Shown here: piece after piece, positions 6,831-15,118 of the stretch
How positions within the stretch are numbered: the first letter of the stretch is position 1
Layout of the letters: each line of letters starts with the position of its first letter
Assembly (NCBI GenBank): GCA_017438945.1
Contig: JAFRUI010000004.1
Span: forward strand, 1 to 49,280
Direction of reading: 5' to 3'
Length of the DNA: 49,280 bases
From: Bacteroidales bacterium
GTDB taxonomy: Bacteria; Bacteroidota; Bacteroidia; Bacteroidales; WCHB1-69
Made by a program: the position numbers and the translations under genes
The notes under the pieces: model-generated
Databases searched by the model: none
What the model was told of the DNA's origin: nothing
The model's input: the letters and a program-made list of their open reading frames with translations, nothing else

Positions 6831-9311
6831 TTAGTTATTGGTTGCTTCTTTCCTCGGCTTACGGTAATACAGCACCAATGAGCCCGCAACCACTAAAACA
6901 AACAAAATGGAGCAAATCACGGATATTTTGTCCAACTTGTGCATCAGCGGAGCCTCATTCCTGAACTCAATCTTGTGCTCGCCAGCGGGGATGACCATGG
7001 CACGCAGGATGTAGTTGGCGCGGAAATAGTCGGCTGGTTTGCCGTCGATATAGGCGCGCCAGTCGGGGGCGTAATAGACCTCCGAGAAGACAGCCAGCTG
7101 ATCTTTGGCACTCTTGGACTTATAGACCACATAGTCAGGGTTATACGGTTTCTGGTGCTCCATGGCAATGACGGCGTTACTGTCGCGTTCCAGGTTCTTG
7201 CCCTGCACCATTTCGGCGAAACGCTTGTCAATGACAGCCGTGTCAGCTGGGTTCAACTCATTCAGTGCCAAAATCTCCGCGTTGGCATCCTCCACCAACT
7301 GGAACTGGTCTACGAACCAAGCATTGCCCAAAGCGTCGGGATTTCGCTGCACCATGGGCTGACCGCCTTGTCCGGGCATCACAACGTAGCGGGTGTTCAG
7401 CATGTTGAGCACACCGGGGTTGATATGGCGAGAGAGATAGAAGTCGATAATGTCCTGGTAACGGCGAAGTTTCGCTGCACTGTAACCGCCGATCTGGTGG
7501 TGGAAAGCAGACGGGTAAGAGTCGTTGAAGGTGTTCACCGAGAGGTCAAACACACGATAGTCTTCGTCCTTGAACTGGGCGGCATACTGGTCCAGCATTT
7601 GGTCGGTCTCTGAGGGTTTGAGTTTGAGACGCTTCTCGCTGACGAAATTGGAGTCGTTGAGGTAGCGGCGATCGACACCCCACAGGTCGAACAACACCAA
7701 GCAGGCCAACACCCCGATAATGATGCCGGATTGCTTGATTTTCTCGTTGATGAAGAGCCATAAGAATATAGCGGACACTAAAATCAGGATGAGCGAACGC
7801 CAAGAGTCAGCCATGAAGAGGGCTTTTCTGTCTTTCACCAACACATCTCTGATCATATCCCATTGGTTGCCATATTGTGCGGCCATCTGTGTGTCGCTGG
7901 CGCCTGAGAATGAGAAATTGCCCGAGAGCGCCATCATCAACAGGATGAAACCGGCGGTAATGCCTGTGGAAATATAAAGCCCGAGATTCAGTTTCTTTTT
8001 ATCAACCGGATTGTCTTTGTCGAAGATGGTTTTCAACGCCAAAACGGCCATCAAGACCATCGTTACGTTGGCCATCACCAAACTCATCGACGGTGTGCGG
8101 AACTTGTTGTAAAGTGGCAGGTGGTCGAACAGGAAGCTGTTGAAGCCCATCAGGTTCTTGCCCCAAGACATCAGAATGGCGAGAATGGTGGCAATGAGAA
8201 TCCACCAGCGTTCAGGACCTTTCACCACGAACATTCCCAGCACAAACAGGAAGATGATGATGGCTCCGAAATAGACGGGGCCGGAGGTGAAAGGCTGGTC
8301 ACCCCAGTAGAGCGGAGCTTGTTTCTGACGGAAGTTCTTGTAAAATTCGGAATCGGTGCCGACAGTCTCACCGGATCCACCGCCGTATGCGCCGGGCACA
8401 AGCAGCGTGTAGGTCTCGCCCTTGCCATAACTCCAATTGTATGCGTAGTCGATGTCCAACCCGTCAGATGCAGTAATGGACTTGGCTTCTCCTTCCTTAT
8501 ACAAATCTTCCGGTGTGACGGTGATTTCGGAGCCGCCACGCATGGTGTATTTCACATATTCCTGGTTGATGAAGAGAATCCGGGCGTTGGCACCGACAGC
8601 AAATCCGGCGCCCACCAGCATCACGGCCAACCCCACGAGAAGGGGTTTGAACGATTTGTCCTTTATCGCATAAATCAGATAAACAACGCCTAAAATGAGG
8701 GTGATTATCAGCGTGTAATAGGTGATTTGGATGTGGTTGCAGGCAATCTGAATGCCCAAAGCCAGTGTGAACAGAATACCGCCACACAAATATTTCTCAC
8801 GTTTCAAAATCAGCAGAATACCGCCAATAATCGGCGCCATCATAGACATGGCGTATGCTTTTGTGATATGTCCGGCCTCAATAATGATGATATTGTAACT
8901 CCCCAATCCGAACGCCAAAGCGCCTAACAGGCTTAGCCATGGCGACAAACCGAGAGCGAGTAATGCCACATAAAAACCAAGCAAGTAAAAAAGGATAATC
9001 CCTACGTTAGTTGCAAGATCGAAAGAGGACAAGTTCAAACAGTTTTGGATTTTGTTGAACACAGACTTGGTCGGTGGTGATGTCACCTGATATGCCGGCA
9101 TACCACTGAACATAGAACTGGTCCATGTGGTGTATTCTCCGGTTTTGTCATGAAAGTCCTGCTGCTCTTTGGCCATGGCCTGCCATTTCATGGTATCACC
9201 TTGCATGATGACTTTGCCGTCAAAGGCAGGGGACATATAGATGGCGGCTATCAGGAAAAAGAACAGGATGATGCCACAATGGATAAGGGTTTTCTTCAGA
9301 ATCGGTTTCAT
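6831..9311 (-). CDS. YfhO-family integral membrane protein
   Basis: This 826-residue protein has a short cytoplasmic N-terminus, a first membrane helix (IILFFFLIAAIYMSPAF), about a dozen further hydrophobic helices up to ~residue 560, a large extracytoplasmic C-terminal domain, and a last helix (ISVICSILFVLVVAGSLVLYY) followed by a positive tail. This layout and the QGDTMKWQAMAKEQ segment after helix 1 match YfhO proteins, which are related to GT-C membrane glycosyltransferases; some family members take part in lipoteichoic acid or glycolipid glycosylation. The start is 36 bases downstream of a TACTTTTG box. The downstream GT2 gene supports a role in lipid-linked sugar transfer, but the actual reaction is unknown. 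Confidence 0.85.
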   Translation of the reverse strand: MKPILKKTLIHCGIILFFFLIAAIYMSPAFDGKVIMQGDTMKWQAMAKEQQDFHDKTGEYTTWTSSMFSGMPAYQVTSPPTKSVFNKIQNCLNLSSFDLATNVGIILFYLLGFYVALLALGLSPWLSLLGALAFGLGSYNIIIIEAGHITKAYAMSMMAPIIGGILLILKREKYLCGGILFTLALGIQIACNHIQITYYTLIITLILGVVYLIYAIKDKSFKPLLVGLAVMLVGAGFAVGANARILFINQEYVKYTMRGGSEITVTPEDLYKEGEAKSITASDGLDIDYAYNWSYGKGETYTLLVPGAYGGGSGETVGTDSEFYKNFRQKQAPLYWGDQPFTSGPVYFGAIIIFLFVLGMFVVKGPERWWILIATILAILMSWGKNLMGFNSFLFDHLPLYNKFRTPSMSLVMANVTMVLMAVLALKTIFDKDNPVDKKKLNLGLYISTGITAGFILLMMALSGNFSFSGASDTQMAAQYGNQWDMIRDVLVKDRKALFMADSWRSLILILVSAIFLWLFINEKIKQSGIIIGVLACLVLFDLWGVDRRYLNDSNFVSEKRLKLKPSETDQMLDQYAAQFKDEDYRVFDLSVNTFNDSYPSAFHHQIGGYSAAKLRRYQDIIDFYLSRHINPGVLNMLNTRYVVMPGQGGQPMVQRNPDALGNAWFVDQFQLVEDANAEILALNELNPADTAVIDKRFAEMVQGKNLERDSNAVIAMEHQKPYNPDYVVYKSKSAKDQLAVFSEVYYAPDWRAYIDGKPADYFRANYILRAMVIPAGEHKIEFRNEAPLMHKLDKISVICSILFVLVVAGSLVLYYRKPRKEATNN

Positions 9312-9346
9312 ATTTCCTATGTTTTTATTTCAAATTTTTAAGGCTG

Positions 9347-9354
9347 CAAAAGTA
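9347..9354 (-). promoter_or_regulatory. -7 box (TACTTTTG) for the YfhO-GT2 unit
   Basis: Read on the minus strand, this box lies about 36 bases before the YfhO start. It stands back to back with the + strand box at 9367, making a divergent promoter in the 82-base gap. Confidence 0.6.
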
Positions 9355-9366
9355 CGAAAAAATACC

Positions 9367-9374
9367 TATCTTTG
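9367..9374 (+). promoter_or_regulatory. -7 box (TATCTTTG) for the GT4 gene
   Basis: This TAnnTTTG match ends 19 bases before the ATG at 9394. Its position rules out the longer open frame that begins at 9241, which would overlap the divergent YfhO gene. Confidence 0.6.
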
Positions 9375-9393
9375 CCGTTTGAATTTGCATCTT

Positions 9394-10524
9394 ATGAAAA
9401 TCATCATTCTCGGAACAGCATACCCTTATCGCGGGGGATTGGCGACGTTCAACGAACGCCTCGCTGGCGAGTACCAGAGACAAGGGCACGAAGTGGAAAT
9501 GTACACCTTTACCCTGCAATATCCCAATTTCCTTTTTCCCGGGAAGACCCAGTTCAGTCCAGACCCGGCACCGAAGGAATTGACAATATACCGCAAAGTA
9601 CACTCCTGTAACCCGTTCAATTGGTTGAAAGTGGGCAAGGAACTTTCCAAAAAACGTCCTGATGTGCTCGTTTTCGCATATTGGATGTCGTTTATGGCCC
9701 CTTGCATGGGCACGATTGCACGCAAAGTGCGGCGCAATCACCATACCAAGATTATTGCGCTGGTCCACAACATGATACCTCACGAACCGAATGTTCTGGA
9801 CAAGATTCTGCCATCCTATTTCGTGAAGTCCATGGACGGATTCATGGCGCTGTCGGAATCGGTCGTCAAAGACATTGAGAAATTCGACAAACGCAACTGC
9901 CCCAAGCGGTTCTCTCCGCATCCCATCTATGACCATTACGGGGAACGGCTTCCCCGAGAGACAGCCCTTTCCTTGCTAAACCTCAGTCCAGATTCCCGTT
10001 ATGCACTGTTTTTTGGATTTATCCGTGCCTACAAAGGGCTGGATTTGCTGTTGGGAGCTTTTGCCGACGACCGGCTTCGCCAACAGAACGTGAAGCTTAT
10101 CGTGGCTGGCGAGTTCTACGGTGACTCTGAACCTTATCTCAAGCAAATCAAAGATTTAGGAATCGAAGACAGGGTGGTGCTCTGCACGGATTTCATCCCC
10201 GACGGCGAAGTGAACCGTTATTTCAGCGCGGCGGATATCGTGGCGCAACCATACAAGACCGCTACACAAAGCGGGGTCACCCAAATCGCCTTCCATTTCG
10301 AAAAACCTATGCTGGTGACGAATGTGGGAGGCCTGCCCGAAATTGTTCCCGATGGCAAAATCGGTTACGTAACAGAACCCGATGCCAAACAAATCGCTGA
10401 TGCCCTATACCGTTTCTTCCAGGAGCACAAACAAGAGGAATTTGAACGGAATGTGGCCGAAGAGAAGAAAAAATACGCTTGGTCAAGGTTTGTGGAGGTG
10501 ATGGATGAGGTGATACACGAATAA
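9394..10524 (+). CDS. Family 4 glycosyltransferase
   Basis: This 376-residue GT-B enzyme has an N-terminal acceptor lobe starting MKIIILGTAYPYRGGLATFNERL with the glycine-rich loop YRGG. The C-terminal lobe contains ALFFGFIRAYKGLDLLLGAF, VKLIVAGEFYG and the donor-binding segment from QSGVTQIAFHFEKP to VTNVGGLPE, as in GT4 retaining transferases; the usual glutamate of the E-x7-E motif appears here as Q-x9-E or similar, so the exact motif is relaxed. The frame is open upstream to 9241, but I chose ATG 9394 because it follows a -7 box and gives a normal N-terminus. It precedes the heptose genes, which have their own promoter at 10567. It is likely part of surface polysaccharide assembly. Confidence 0.85.
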   Translation: MKIIILGTAYPYRGGLATFNERLAGEYQRQGHEVEMYTFTLQYPNFLFPGKTQFSPDPAPKELTIYRKVHSCNPFNWLKVGKELSKKRPDVLVFAYWMSFMAPCMGTIARKVRRNHHTKIIALVHNMIPHEPNVLDKILPSYFVKSMDGFMALSESVVKDIEKFDKRNCPKRFSPHPIYDHYGERLPRETALSLLNLSPDSRYALFFGFIRAYKGLDLLLGAFADDRLRQQNVKLIVAGEFYGDSEPYLKQIKDLGIEDRVVLCTDFIPDGEVNRYFSAADIVAQPYKTATQSGVTQIAFHFEKPMLVTNVGGLPEIVPDGKIGYVTEPDAKQIADALYRFFQEHKQEEFERNVAEEKKKYAWSRFVEVMDEVIHE

Positions 10525-10566
10525 TAACGGGAAAACCCACAGGGCTGCCAATATTCGCAATTTGTG

Positions 10567-10574
10567 TATATTTG
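10567..10574 (+). promoter_or_regulatory. -7 box (TATATTTG) for the heptose operon
   Basis: This TAnnTTTG match lies about 65 bases before the hddA ATG at 10640, in the 115-base gap after the GT4 gene. It indicates separate transcription of the heptose genes with a leader of roughly 60 bases. Confidence 0.55.
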
Positions 10575-10639
10575 CATTTCCGTTTTTATAGAGAAATCAG
10601 AATTCAAACAAGGACTAAATAGCTGAATATCATTCGATT

Positions 10640-11677
10640 ATGATAATCCGAAGTAAAGCTCCCCTCCGATTAGGTCTCGCCGGCGGCGGTACCGATGTCT
10701 CGCCGTTTTCCGACATTTACGGCGGCACCATCCTTAACGCCACGGTGAACATGTACGCCTACACTACCTTGGAACCGCTGGACAACGGACAGATTGTGTT
10801 TGAAAATCCAGCCAAGGAAGATTTTGGAGAAACCTTTGACGCTGCCGATGAGATATCGCCGGAGGGTTATTTCATCCTTCACAAAGGGGTCTATAACCGC
10901 ATCGTCAAGCAGTTCACGCACAAGCCATTGTCGTTCAAGATGAGTACGTTTGTGGATGCGCCTCCCGGCTCAGGTTTGGGTACTTCCTCCACCTTGGTCG
11001 TTTCGATTCTCGGCGCATTCGTGGAGTGGCTGAAGCTCCCGCTCGGTGAATATGACATTGCGAAGCTCGCATACGAGATTGAACGAATAGACCTGCAAAT
11101 GGCCGGTGGCAAACAGGACCAATATGCCGCCACTTTCGGTGGTTTTAACTACATGGAATTCATCGGCGATAACGTGATCGTCAATCCGTTACATATCCGT
11201 CAACGCTATTCTGACGAGCTTGCGCACAACTTAGTGCTTTACCATACCGCCACCAGTCACGTGTCCGCACAAATTATTGAAGAACAGCAGAAGAATGTCC
11301 AGGCGAAAAAACAGAAGTCTATCGATGCGATGCTGGCCCTGAAAGAACAGGCAGCCCAGATGAAAGAGGTTCTGCTGAAAGGCGATCTGGATGCCATCGG
11401 AAAGATTCTGGACGAAGGGTGGAAACACAAGAAACAGATGGCCGACAGCGTTTCCAATGCATTCATTGATGAGGTGTACGAGGAGGCCATGAGTGCGGGC
11501 GCCACCGGCGGAAAGATCTCCGGTGCTGGCGGCGGCGGATTTATGTTTTTCTACTGCCCCTCCAACGCCCGATATAAGGTCATCGACCATCTCGCAAAAT
11601 TCGGTGGCCAGTCGAAACGTTACGAATTTGTCACCGAGGGACTCAAAACGTGGACGATGGATGATAAGATGATGTGA
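10640..11677 (+). CDS. hddA: D-glycero-alpha-D-manno-heptose 7-phosphate kinase
   Basis: This 345-residue GHMP kinase phosphorylates C1 of heptose 7-phosphate in the GDP-D-glycero-alpha-D-manno-heptose route, which feeds S-layer, capsule or O-antigen synthesis. It starts IIRSKAPLRLGLAGGGTDVSPF, the signature of the HddA/fucokinase-like group, has the phosphate-binding motif PPGSGLGTSS at 108-117, the basic/catalytic segment around QMAGGKQDQYAATFGG, and the C-terminal GHMP motif GGKISGAGGGGFMFFY. It is followed within 7 bases by hddC and then gmhA, which makes the heptose assignment strong over other GHMP sugars. Length is normal. Confidence 0.92.
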   Translation: MIIRSKAPLRLGLAGGGTDVSPFSDIYGGTILNATVNMYAYTTLEPLDNGQIVFENPAKEDFGETFDAADEISPEGYFILHKGVYNRIVKQFTHKPLSFKMSTFVDAPPGSGLGTSSTLVVSILGAFVEWLKLPLGEYDIAKLAYEIERIDLQMAGGKQDQYAATFGGFNYMEFIGDNVIVNPLHIRQRYSDELAHNLVLYHTATSHVSAQIIEEQQKNVQAKKQKSIDAMLALKEQAAQMKEVLLKGDLDAIGKILDEGWKHKKQMADSVSNAFIDEVYEEAMSAGATGGKISGAGGGGFMFFYCPSNARYKVIDHLAKFGGQSKRYEFVTEGLKTWTMDDKMM

Positions 11678-11684
11678 TGATAAG

Positions 11685-12389
11685 ATGATGGATGTTGAGA
11701 TTAAAGAAGCGATTATTTTGGCCGGCGGACTCGGCACACGGCTTCAAGGCGTGGTCAAAGACCTGCCCAAGCCGATGGCATCAGTCAACGGAAGGCCTTT
11801 TTTAACGTATATTTTGGACTATCTAATTGATTATGAATACCAAAGAGTTGTTTTATCGGTGGGCTACCTACATGAAAAAATTGTGGATTATTTCGGAGAG
11901 AGATATAAAACCCTGGAGATTGACTATGCCGTGGAAACGGAACCGTTAGGCACCGGCGGAGGCATTCTGTTTGCCATGTCCAAGTGCACGTCCGACAATG
12001 TACTTGTGATTAATGGCGATACGATGTTCAAGGTTGATTTGGATGCTTTTGAGCACTTTCATCAGGAGAAAAACAGTTTGCTTTCCATCGTGCTCCGCGA
12101 AGTGGAAGATGTGTCCCGATACGGAAGCGTTTCTGTTGGTTATGACGGACTGATCACGATGTTTTCCGAAAAGCAGGTTTCGGTAGGCAGTGGTTTCATC
12201 AACGGCGGTGTTTATCTCATCAGCAAAAAATTATTTGAGAAATATCCCCAACCCAAGATGTTTTCATTCGAGAAAGACCTTATGACCAAATACTATACGC
12301 AAGAATGCTTTTACGCTATGCCCTCTGATGGATACTTCATTGACATCGGAATTCCCGAAGATTATGCCCGGGCGCAGAGAGAATTGTAA
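11685..12389 (+). CDS. hddC: D-glycero-alpha-D-manno-heptose 1-phosphate guanylyltransferase
   Basis: This 234-residue nucleotidyltransferase makes GDP-heptose from GTP and heptose 1-phosphate. It shows the nucleotide loop ILAGGLGTRLQ at 11-21, the PKPM segment at 28-31, the product-binding YAVETEPLGTGGGILFA and the metal site VINGDTMF. It ends FIDIGIPEDYARAQRE, the usual tail of this group. ATG 11685 was chosen, and 11688 is an in-frame alternative. Its place between hddA and gmhA fixes the substrate; by motif alone a mannose-1-P or glucose-1-P transferase would also be possible. Confidence 0.9.
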   Translation: MMDVEIKEAIILAGGLGTRLQGVVKDLPKPMASVNGRPFLTYILDYLIDYEYQRVVLSVGYLHEKIVDYFGERYKTLEIDYAVETEPLGTGGGILFAMSKCTSDNVLVINGDTMFKVDLDAFEHFHQEKNSLLSIVLREVEDVSRYGSVSVGYDGLITMFSEKQVSVGSGFINGGVYLISKKLFEKYPQPKMFSFEKDLMTKYYTQECFYAMPSDGYFIDIGIPEDYARAQREL

Positions 12390-12393
12390 CCGA

Positions 12394-12416
12394 GGTGTAT
12401 GCGATACACCCCTACA
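12394..12416. repeat. Degenerate member of the palindromic repeat family
   Basis: Just after hddC there is a GGTGTAT-gcg-ATACACC hairpin (7-base arms) followed by CCTACA. The right side matches the terminus of the larger palindrome at 34705-34785, while the left terminus (TGTAGG) is missing. It could act as a weak hairpin in the hddC-gmhA gap. Confidence 0.5.
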
Positions 12417-12433
12417 AGTTGCTTATCACAATT

Positions 12434-12468
12434 AACCTTTGAACTTTGAACCTTAAACCTTAAACCAA
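12434..12468. repeat. Heptanucleotide-period array before gmhA
   Basis: Five consecutive 7-base units are seen: AACCTTT, GAACTTT, GAACCTT, AAACCTT, AAACCAA. The array ends two bases before the gmhA ATG. The unit drifts while the 7-base phase is kept, as in the other intergenic arrays of this window. Confidence 0.75.
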
Positions 12469-12470
12469 TA

Positions 12471-13046
12471 ATGAATTCCCGAATACCCCAATCCATCGAA
12501 CAATCCATCGCCGTGAAACAGGCGATTTTAGATAATCCCGAATTTCAAAGCCGTATCCAACAGGCGGCGGAGATGATTACCACATCGCTGCGGGGCGGTG
12601 GCAAAATCCACTTCTGCGGCAATGGCGGCAGCGCGGCAGACGCCCAGCACCTCGCCGCCGAGCTCTCCGGCCGTTTCTACTTTGACCGGCCGCCGCTCAA
12701 TGCCGAAGCCCTCCACTGCAACACCTCCTACCTCACCGCTGTGGGCAACGACTACGGCTACGACCTCATCTTCTCGAGGCTTCTGCGCGGCACCGCCAAG
12801 GCCGGTGACGTCGTTGTGGGCATCTCCACTTCGGGCAATTCCAAGAATATCCTCAAAGCTTTCGAGGTGGCCAAAGAGATGGGCGTGAAAATCATCGCTA
12901 TGACCGGAGAAACCGGCGGCGCGATGAAAGACTACGCCGACATTCTGCTGAATGCACCCTCCAAGGATACCCCCCGCATCCAGGAAAGCCACATTATGCT
13001 CGGACATATCATCTGCGAACTCGTCGAAACCGCAATGTTCGGCTAA
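12471..13046 (+). CDS. gmhA: Sedoheptulose 7-phosphate isomerase
   Basis: This 191-residue SIS-domain enzyme converts sedoheptulose 7-phosphate to D-glycero-D-manno-heptose 7-phosphate, the first step of the GDP-heptose route. The motif FCGNGGSAADAQHLAAELSGRF is the family signature: the GNGGS loop binds phosphate and the following Asp/His region is catalytic. VGISTSGNSKNILKA is the second SIS phosphate loop, and ESHIMLGHIICELVE carries a conserved C-terminal histidine. Length is normal. It lies 81 bases after hddC with a heptad array and a small hairpin between. Three of the four enzymes of the pathway are adjacent; the phosphatase GmhB is not seen in this window. Confidence 0.93.
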   Translation: MNSRIPQSIEQSIAVKQAILDNPEFQSRIQQAAEMITTSLRGGGKIHFCGNGGSAADAQHLAAELSGRFYFDRPPLNAEALHCNTSYLTAVGNDYGYDLIFSRLLRGTAKAGDVVVGISTSGNSKNILKAFEVAKEMGVKIIAMTGETGGAMKDYADILLNAPSKDTPRIQESHIMLGHIICELVETAMFG

Positions 13047-13073
13047 AGGGTTAGAAATAGCAGAGTCTAATCA

Positions 13074-13101
13074 ATAGTCATAATTATAGTCATAGTTAAA
13101 C
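13074..13101. repeat. ATAGTC-type hexamer array directly before a start codon
   Basis: The units ATAGTC, ATAATT, ATAGTC, ATAGTT, then AAAC, lead straight into the ATG at 13102. The same hexamer family recurs before the next gene (13861-13891). Confidence 0.65.
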
Positions 13102-13839
13102 ATGCGTACCCTCTTATACATCATACGAACCATCAACGTACTTAAAACCCTCTGGTTCAATTTCAAAGTGTTTCCCTTCGCGGTGGCGAAGAAATTGCCG
13201 GTTTGGTTGTACGGGAAGGTGACCTTCCGCAGTCTGGCGGGGAAAATCGTCATCAACGGACCAATCAGCTCCGGGATGATCCGAATTGGGAAGAACGACC
13301 ATTACGTGGACACCGCCATCCAGCAGTGCATCTGGAACGTGCGCGGCACCGTTATCTTCAACGGACCCGTCATCTTCGGTCACGGCTCCTACGTGGTGGT
13401 CTCCGACAACGCGACACTGGAGTTCGGCGAAAGGGAATCCTATTTCGGCACCAACCTCAAAATTTTCTGCTTCGACAAGATTGTCATCGGCAGCAACGTG
13501 CGCGCCGCCTGGGACTGCCAATTCATGGACACGACGTTCCACTATGTGCAGAACCTCAACCGCAACGGGGAGATCGGGCCGCTGACCAAACCCATTATCC
13601 TCGGTGAGGACATCTGGGTCGGAAACCGGACCACCTTCACCAAGGGAGCGGTCGTGCCGAGCAAAACCATCATCGCATCCAATAGCCTGGTAAACAAGGA
13701 CTTCTCGAACATCGAACCCTACACAATGTTGGCGGGAATGCCAGCCTCCGTGAAAGCGACAGGCATGAAACGCATCTTTGATTTGGACATCCAGCGTGAA
13801 ATGGACGAAAAATATAATTATGTTCGAACCCATCTGTAA
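13102..13839 (+). CDS. Hexapeptide-repeat (LbH) acyltransferase
   Basis: This 245-residue protein has a middle and C-terminal part made of left-handed beta-helix hexapeptide turns (for example VIFGHGSYVVVSDNATLEFG and PIILGEDIWVGNRTTFTKGAVV), ending ASNSLVNKDFSNIEPYTMLAGMPASVKATG, the usual close of O-acetyltransferases that use acetyl-CoA. A histidine in DTTFHYV is a candidate catalytic base. The first 40 residues contain two amphipathic or hydrophobic stretches (LLYIIRTINVLKTLWFNF), which could dock it at the membrane. It sits in the heptose operon, so O-acetylation of the polysaccharide is the natural inference. The substrate is unknown. Confidence 0.8.
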   Translation: MRTLLYIIRTINVLKTLWFNFKVFPFAVAKKLPVWLYGKVTFRSLAGKIVINGPISSGMIRIGKNDHYVDTAIQQCIWNVRGTVIFNGPVIFGHGSYVVVSDNATLEFGERESYFGTNLKIFCFDKIVIGSNVRAAWDCQFMDTTFHYVQNLNRNGEIGPLTKPIILGEDIWVGNRTTFTKGAVVPSKTIIASNSLVNKDFSNIEPYTMLAGMPASVKATGMKRIFDLDIQREMDEKYNYVRTHL

Positions 13840-13860
13840 ATAGTGAGCAGTGAATTTTCA

Positions 13861-13891
13861 ATAGTCTAAGTCTAAGTCATAGTTATAGTCA
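13861..13891. repeat. ATAGTC-type hexamer array directly before a start codon
   Basis: The units ATAGTC, TAAGTC, TAAGTC, ATAGTT, ATAGTC and one A lead into the ATG at 13892. They use the same unit and the same position relative to the start as the array at 13074. Confidence 0.7.
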
Positions 13892-15031
13892 ATGTCAATA
13901 AGAAACAACATAGCCGCAGTTTATCATGCCATCCAACTCGCACGGATGTATCCGCTTTCACGGCGGATGAAGGTGATGCGCGACTATATCTCCCTCTATC
14001 GCTCCAAAGGGCTTACACATGAGGAGTATTACGAGTTTGAATTTGAGAAACGGAGCGAGGAGTTTCGTCAGAATTTCTTGGGGCTGAACGAACAGCATTT
14101 CTACTTGGATCTGCTTAATCCATTGAAATATATGTCATTGGCTCGTAACAAGTATGTGGCGCATAAGATGCTGGAAAACACAGGTATAAGAACATCCGAG
14201 CTCTATTGTTACTACCAACCTGAGGCGCGTTATACAGTTCATGCTGAATGTGCCGGAAATCTCGCCGGAGTGTTGCAAATCCTGAAAGCCAAAGGGGTGC
14301 AATCCTGTGTCATCAAGACCACGGAAAGTTCACATGGCGATAATGTCTGGGTGATCAAGAGCATTGGTTATCAAGATGATGATGCTATAATGACCCGTTT
14401 TGACGGAGAGGAGCTGACCCTCTCGTCCGTTTTGGGCGAGGAGGCGCTGATTTTCGAAAGCGTGGTGCGCCAGACCGACCAATTTGCCGCATTCAATGAC
14501 TCTTCGGTCAACACGGTGCGCTTCATGACCGCGCTCTATCCGGACGGTTCTGCGAAGGTCATCGCCACCTTTATCAAAATCGGTAGGACAGGCCGTTGTG
14601 TCGATAATGCCGGTGGTGGCGGGAACGTGGATGTCTGCGTCGATGTGGAAACCGGCGAAATCCGCCACGCCATCCAGTTTGACGGCTGGCACAACGTAAA
14701 AGACATTGACTGCCACCCCGACAACGGCAATCTGCTGAACGGGGTCATCATCGAAAACTGGGAAGCCATAAAATCGGAAGTAATCCGTTTTCAACAAGCG
14801 TTTCCGTATTGTAAAGTCGCAGGCTGGGACATCGCCATCACCGATGAAGGGCCGGTCGTCATCGAAATCAACGATTTTTGGGACCGCACCGGACAGTTTT
14901 TCATCCGCAAGGGCTGGCGCAACGAAATACGGGAGTGCTATTTGGCGTGGGCGAAGACAGGAAAGGACTACATGGTCTATCCGCAACGTCTTCCTTTGGA
15001 CGACAAAAATTTAACGGCGAAGTTTCAATAG
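13892..15031 (+). CDS. Sugar-transfer-associated ATP-grasp protein
   Basis: This 379-residue protein resembles the ATPgrasp_ST family found in capsule and LPS loci. An N-terminal helical part (1-90) is followed by an ATP-grasp fold: CVIKTTESSHGDNVWVI (lysine-bearing ATP lobe), ALIFESVVRQTDQFAAFNDSSVNTVRFMT (the typical hinge and NTVR motif), and VAGWDIAITDEGPVVIEINDFWDRTG, which supplies the metal-binding acidic residues and the E-x-N motif. It probably joins an acyl or amino-acyl group to a sugar precursor; the exact reaction is not known for the family. It is the last gene of the heptose operon, and its stop codon lies inside the terminator hairpin. Confidence 0.8.
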   Translation: MSIRNNIAAVYHAIQLARMYPLSRRMKVMRDYISLYRSKGLTHEEYYEFEFEKRSEEFRQNFLGLNEQHFYLDLLNPLKYMSLARNKYVAHKMLENTGIRTSELYCYYQPEARYTVHAECAGNLAGVLQILKAKGVQSCVIKTTESSHGDNVWVIKSIGYQDDDAIMTRFDGEELTLSSVLGEEALIFESVVRQTDQFAAFNDSSVNTVRFMTALYPDGSAKVIATFIKIGRTGRCVDNAGGGGNVDVCVDVETGEIRHAIQFDGWHNVKDIDCHPDNGNLLNGVIIENWEAIKSEVIRFQQAFPYCKVAGWDIAITDEGPVVIEINDFWDRTGQFFIRKGWRNEIRECYLAWAKTGKDYMVYPQRLPLDDKNLTAKFQ

Positions 15032-15052
15032 AAATTTCGCCGTTAAATTTTT
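15007..15052. terminator. Hairpin terminator at the end of the heptose operon
   Basis: A perfect 15-base stem (15007-15021 with 15036-15050, arm AAATTTAACGGCGAA) encloses a 14-base loop and is followed by T residues. The A/T flanks also pair, so it can work from both strands. The left arm is coding sequence of the ATP-grasp gene and the loop holds its TAG. Confidence 0.85.
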
Positions 15053-15083
15053 ATATATCAAGCTGTTATAGGTTATAAGTCGC

Positions 15084-15118
15084 TAACAGCTAAAAGCTAA
15101 AAGCCAACAGCTAATATA
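15084..15118. repeat. Heptanucleotide-period array between convergent genes
   Basis: Units TAACAGC, TAAAAGC, TAAAAGC, CAACAGC, TAATATA. The end of the array overlaps the stop codon of the minus-strand reductase gene (15111). The TAAAAGC unit also occurs in the array at 38100-38232. Confidence 0.7.

Noticed and set aside
9241-9393. In-frame 51-codon extension of the GT4 gene to an ATG at 9241
   Set aside because: It overlaps the divergent YfhO gene and runs through two -7 boxes; MKIIILGTAYP at 9394 is the normal GT4 N-terminus.
13114-13833. Long minus-strand open frame opposite the hexapeptide transferase
   Set aside because: It is a shadow of a regular-codon + strand gene with clear hexapeptide repeats; the minus translation has no recognisable domain.
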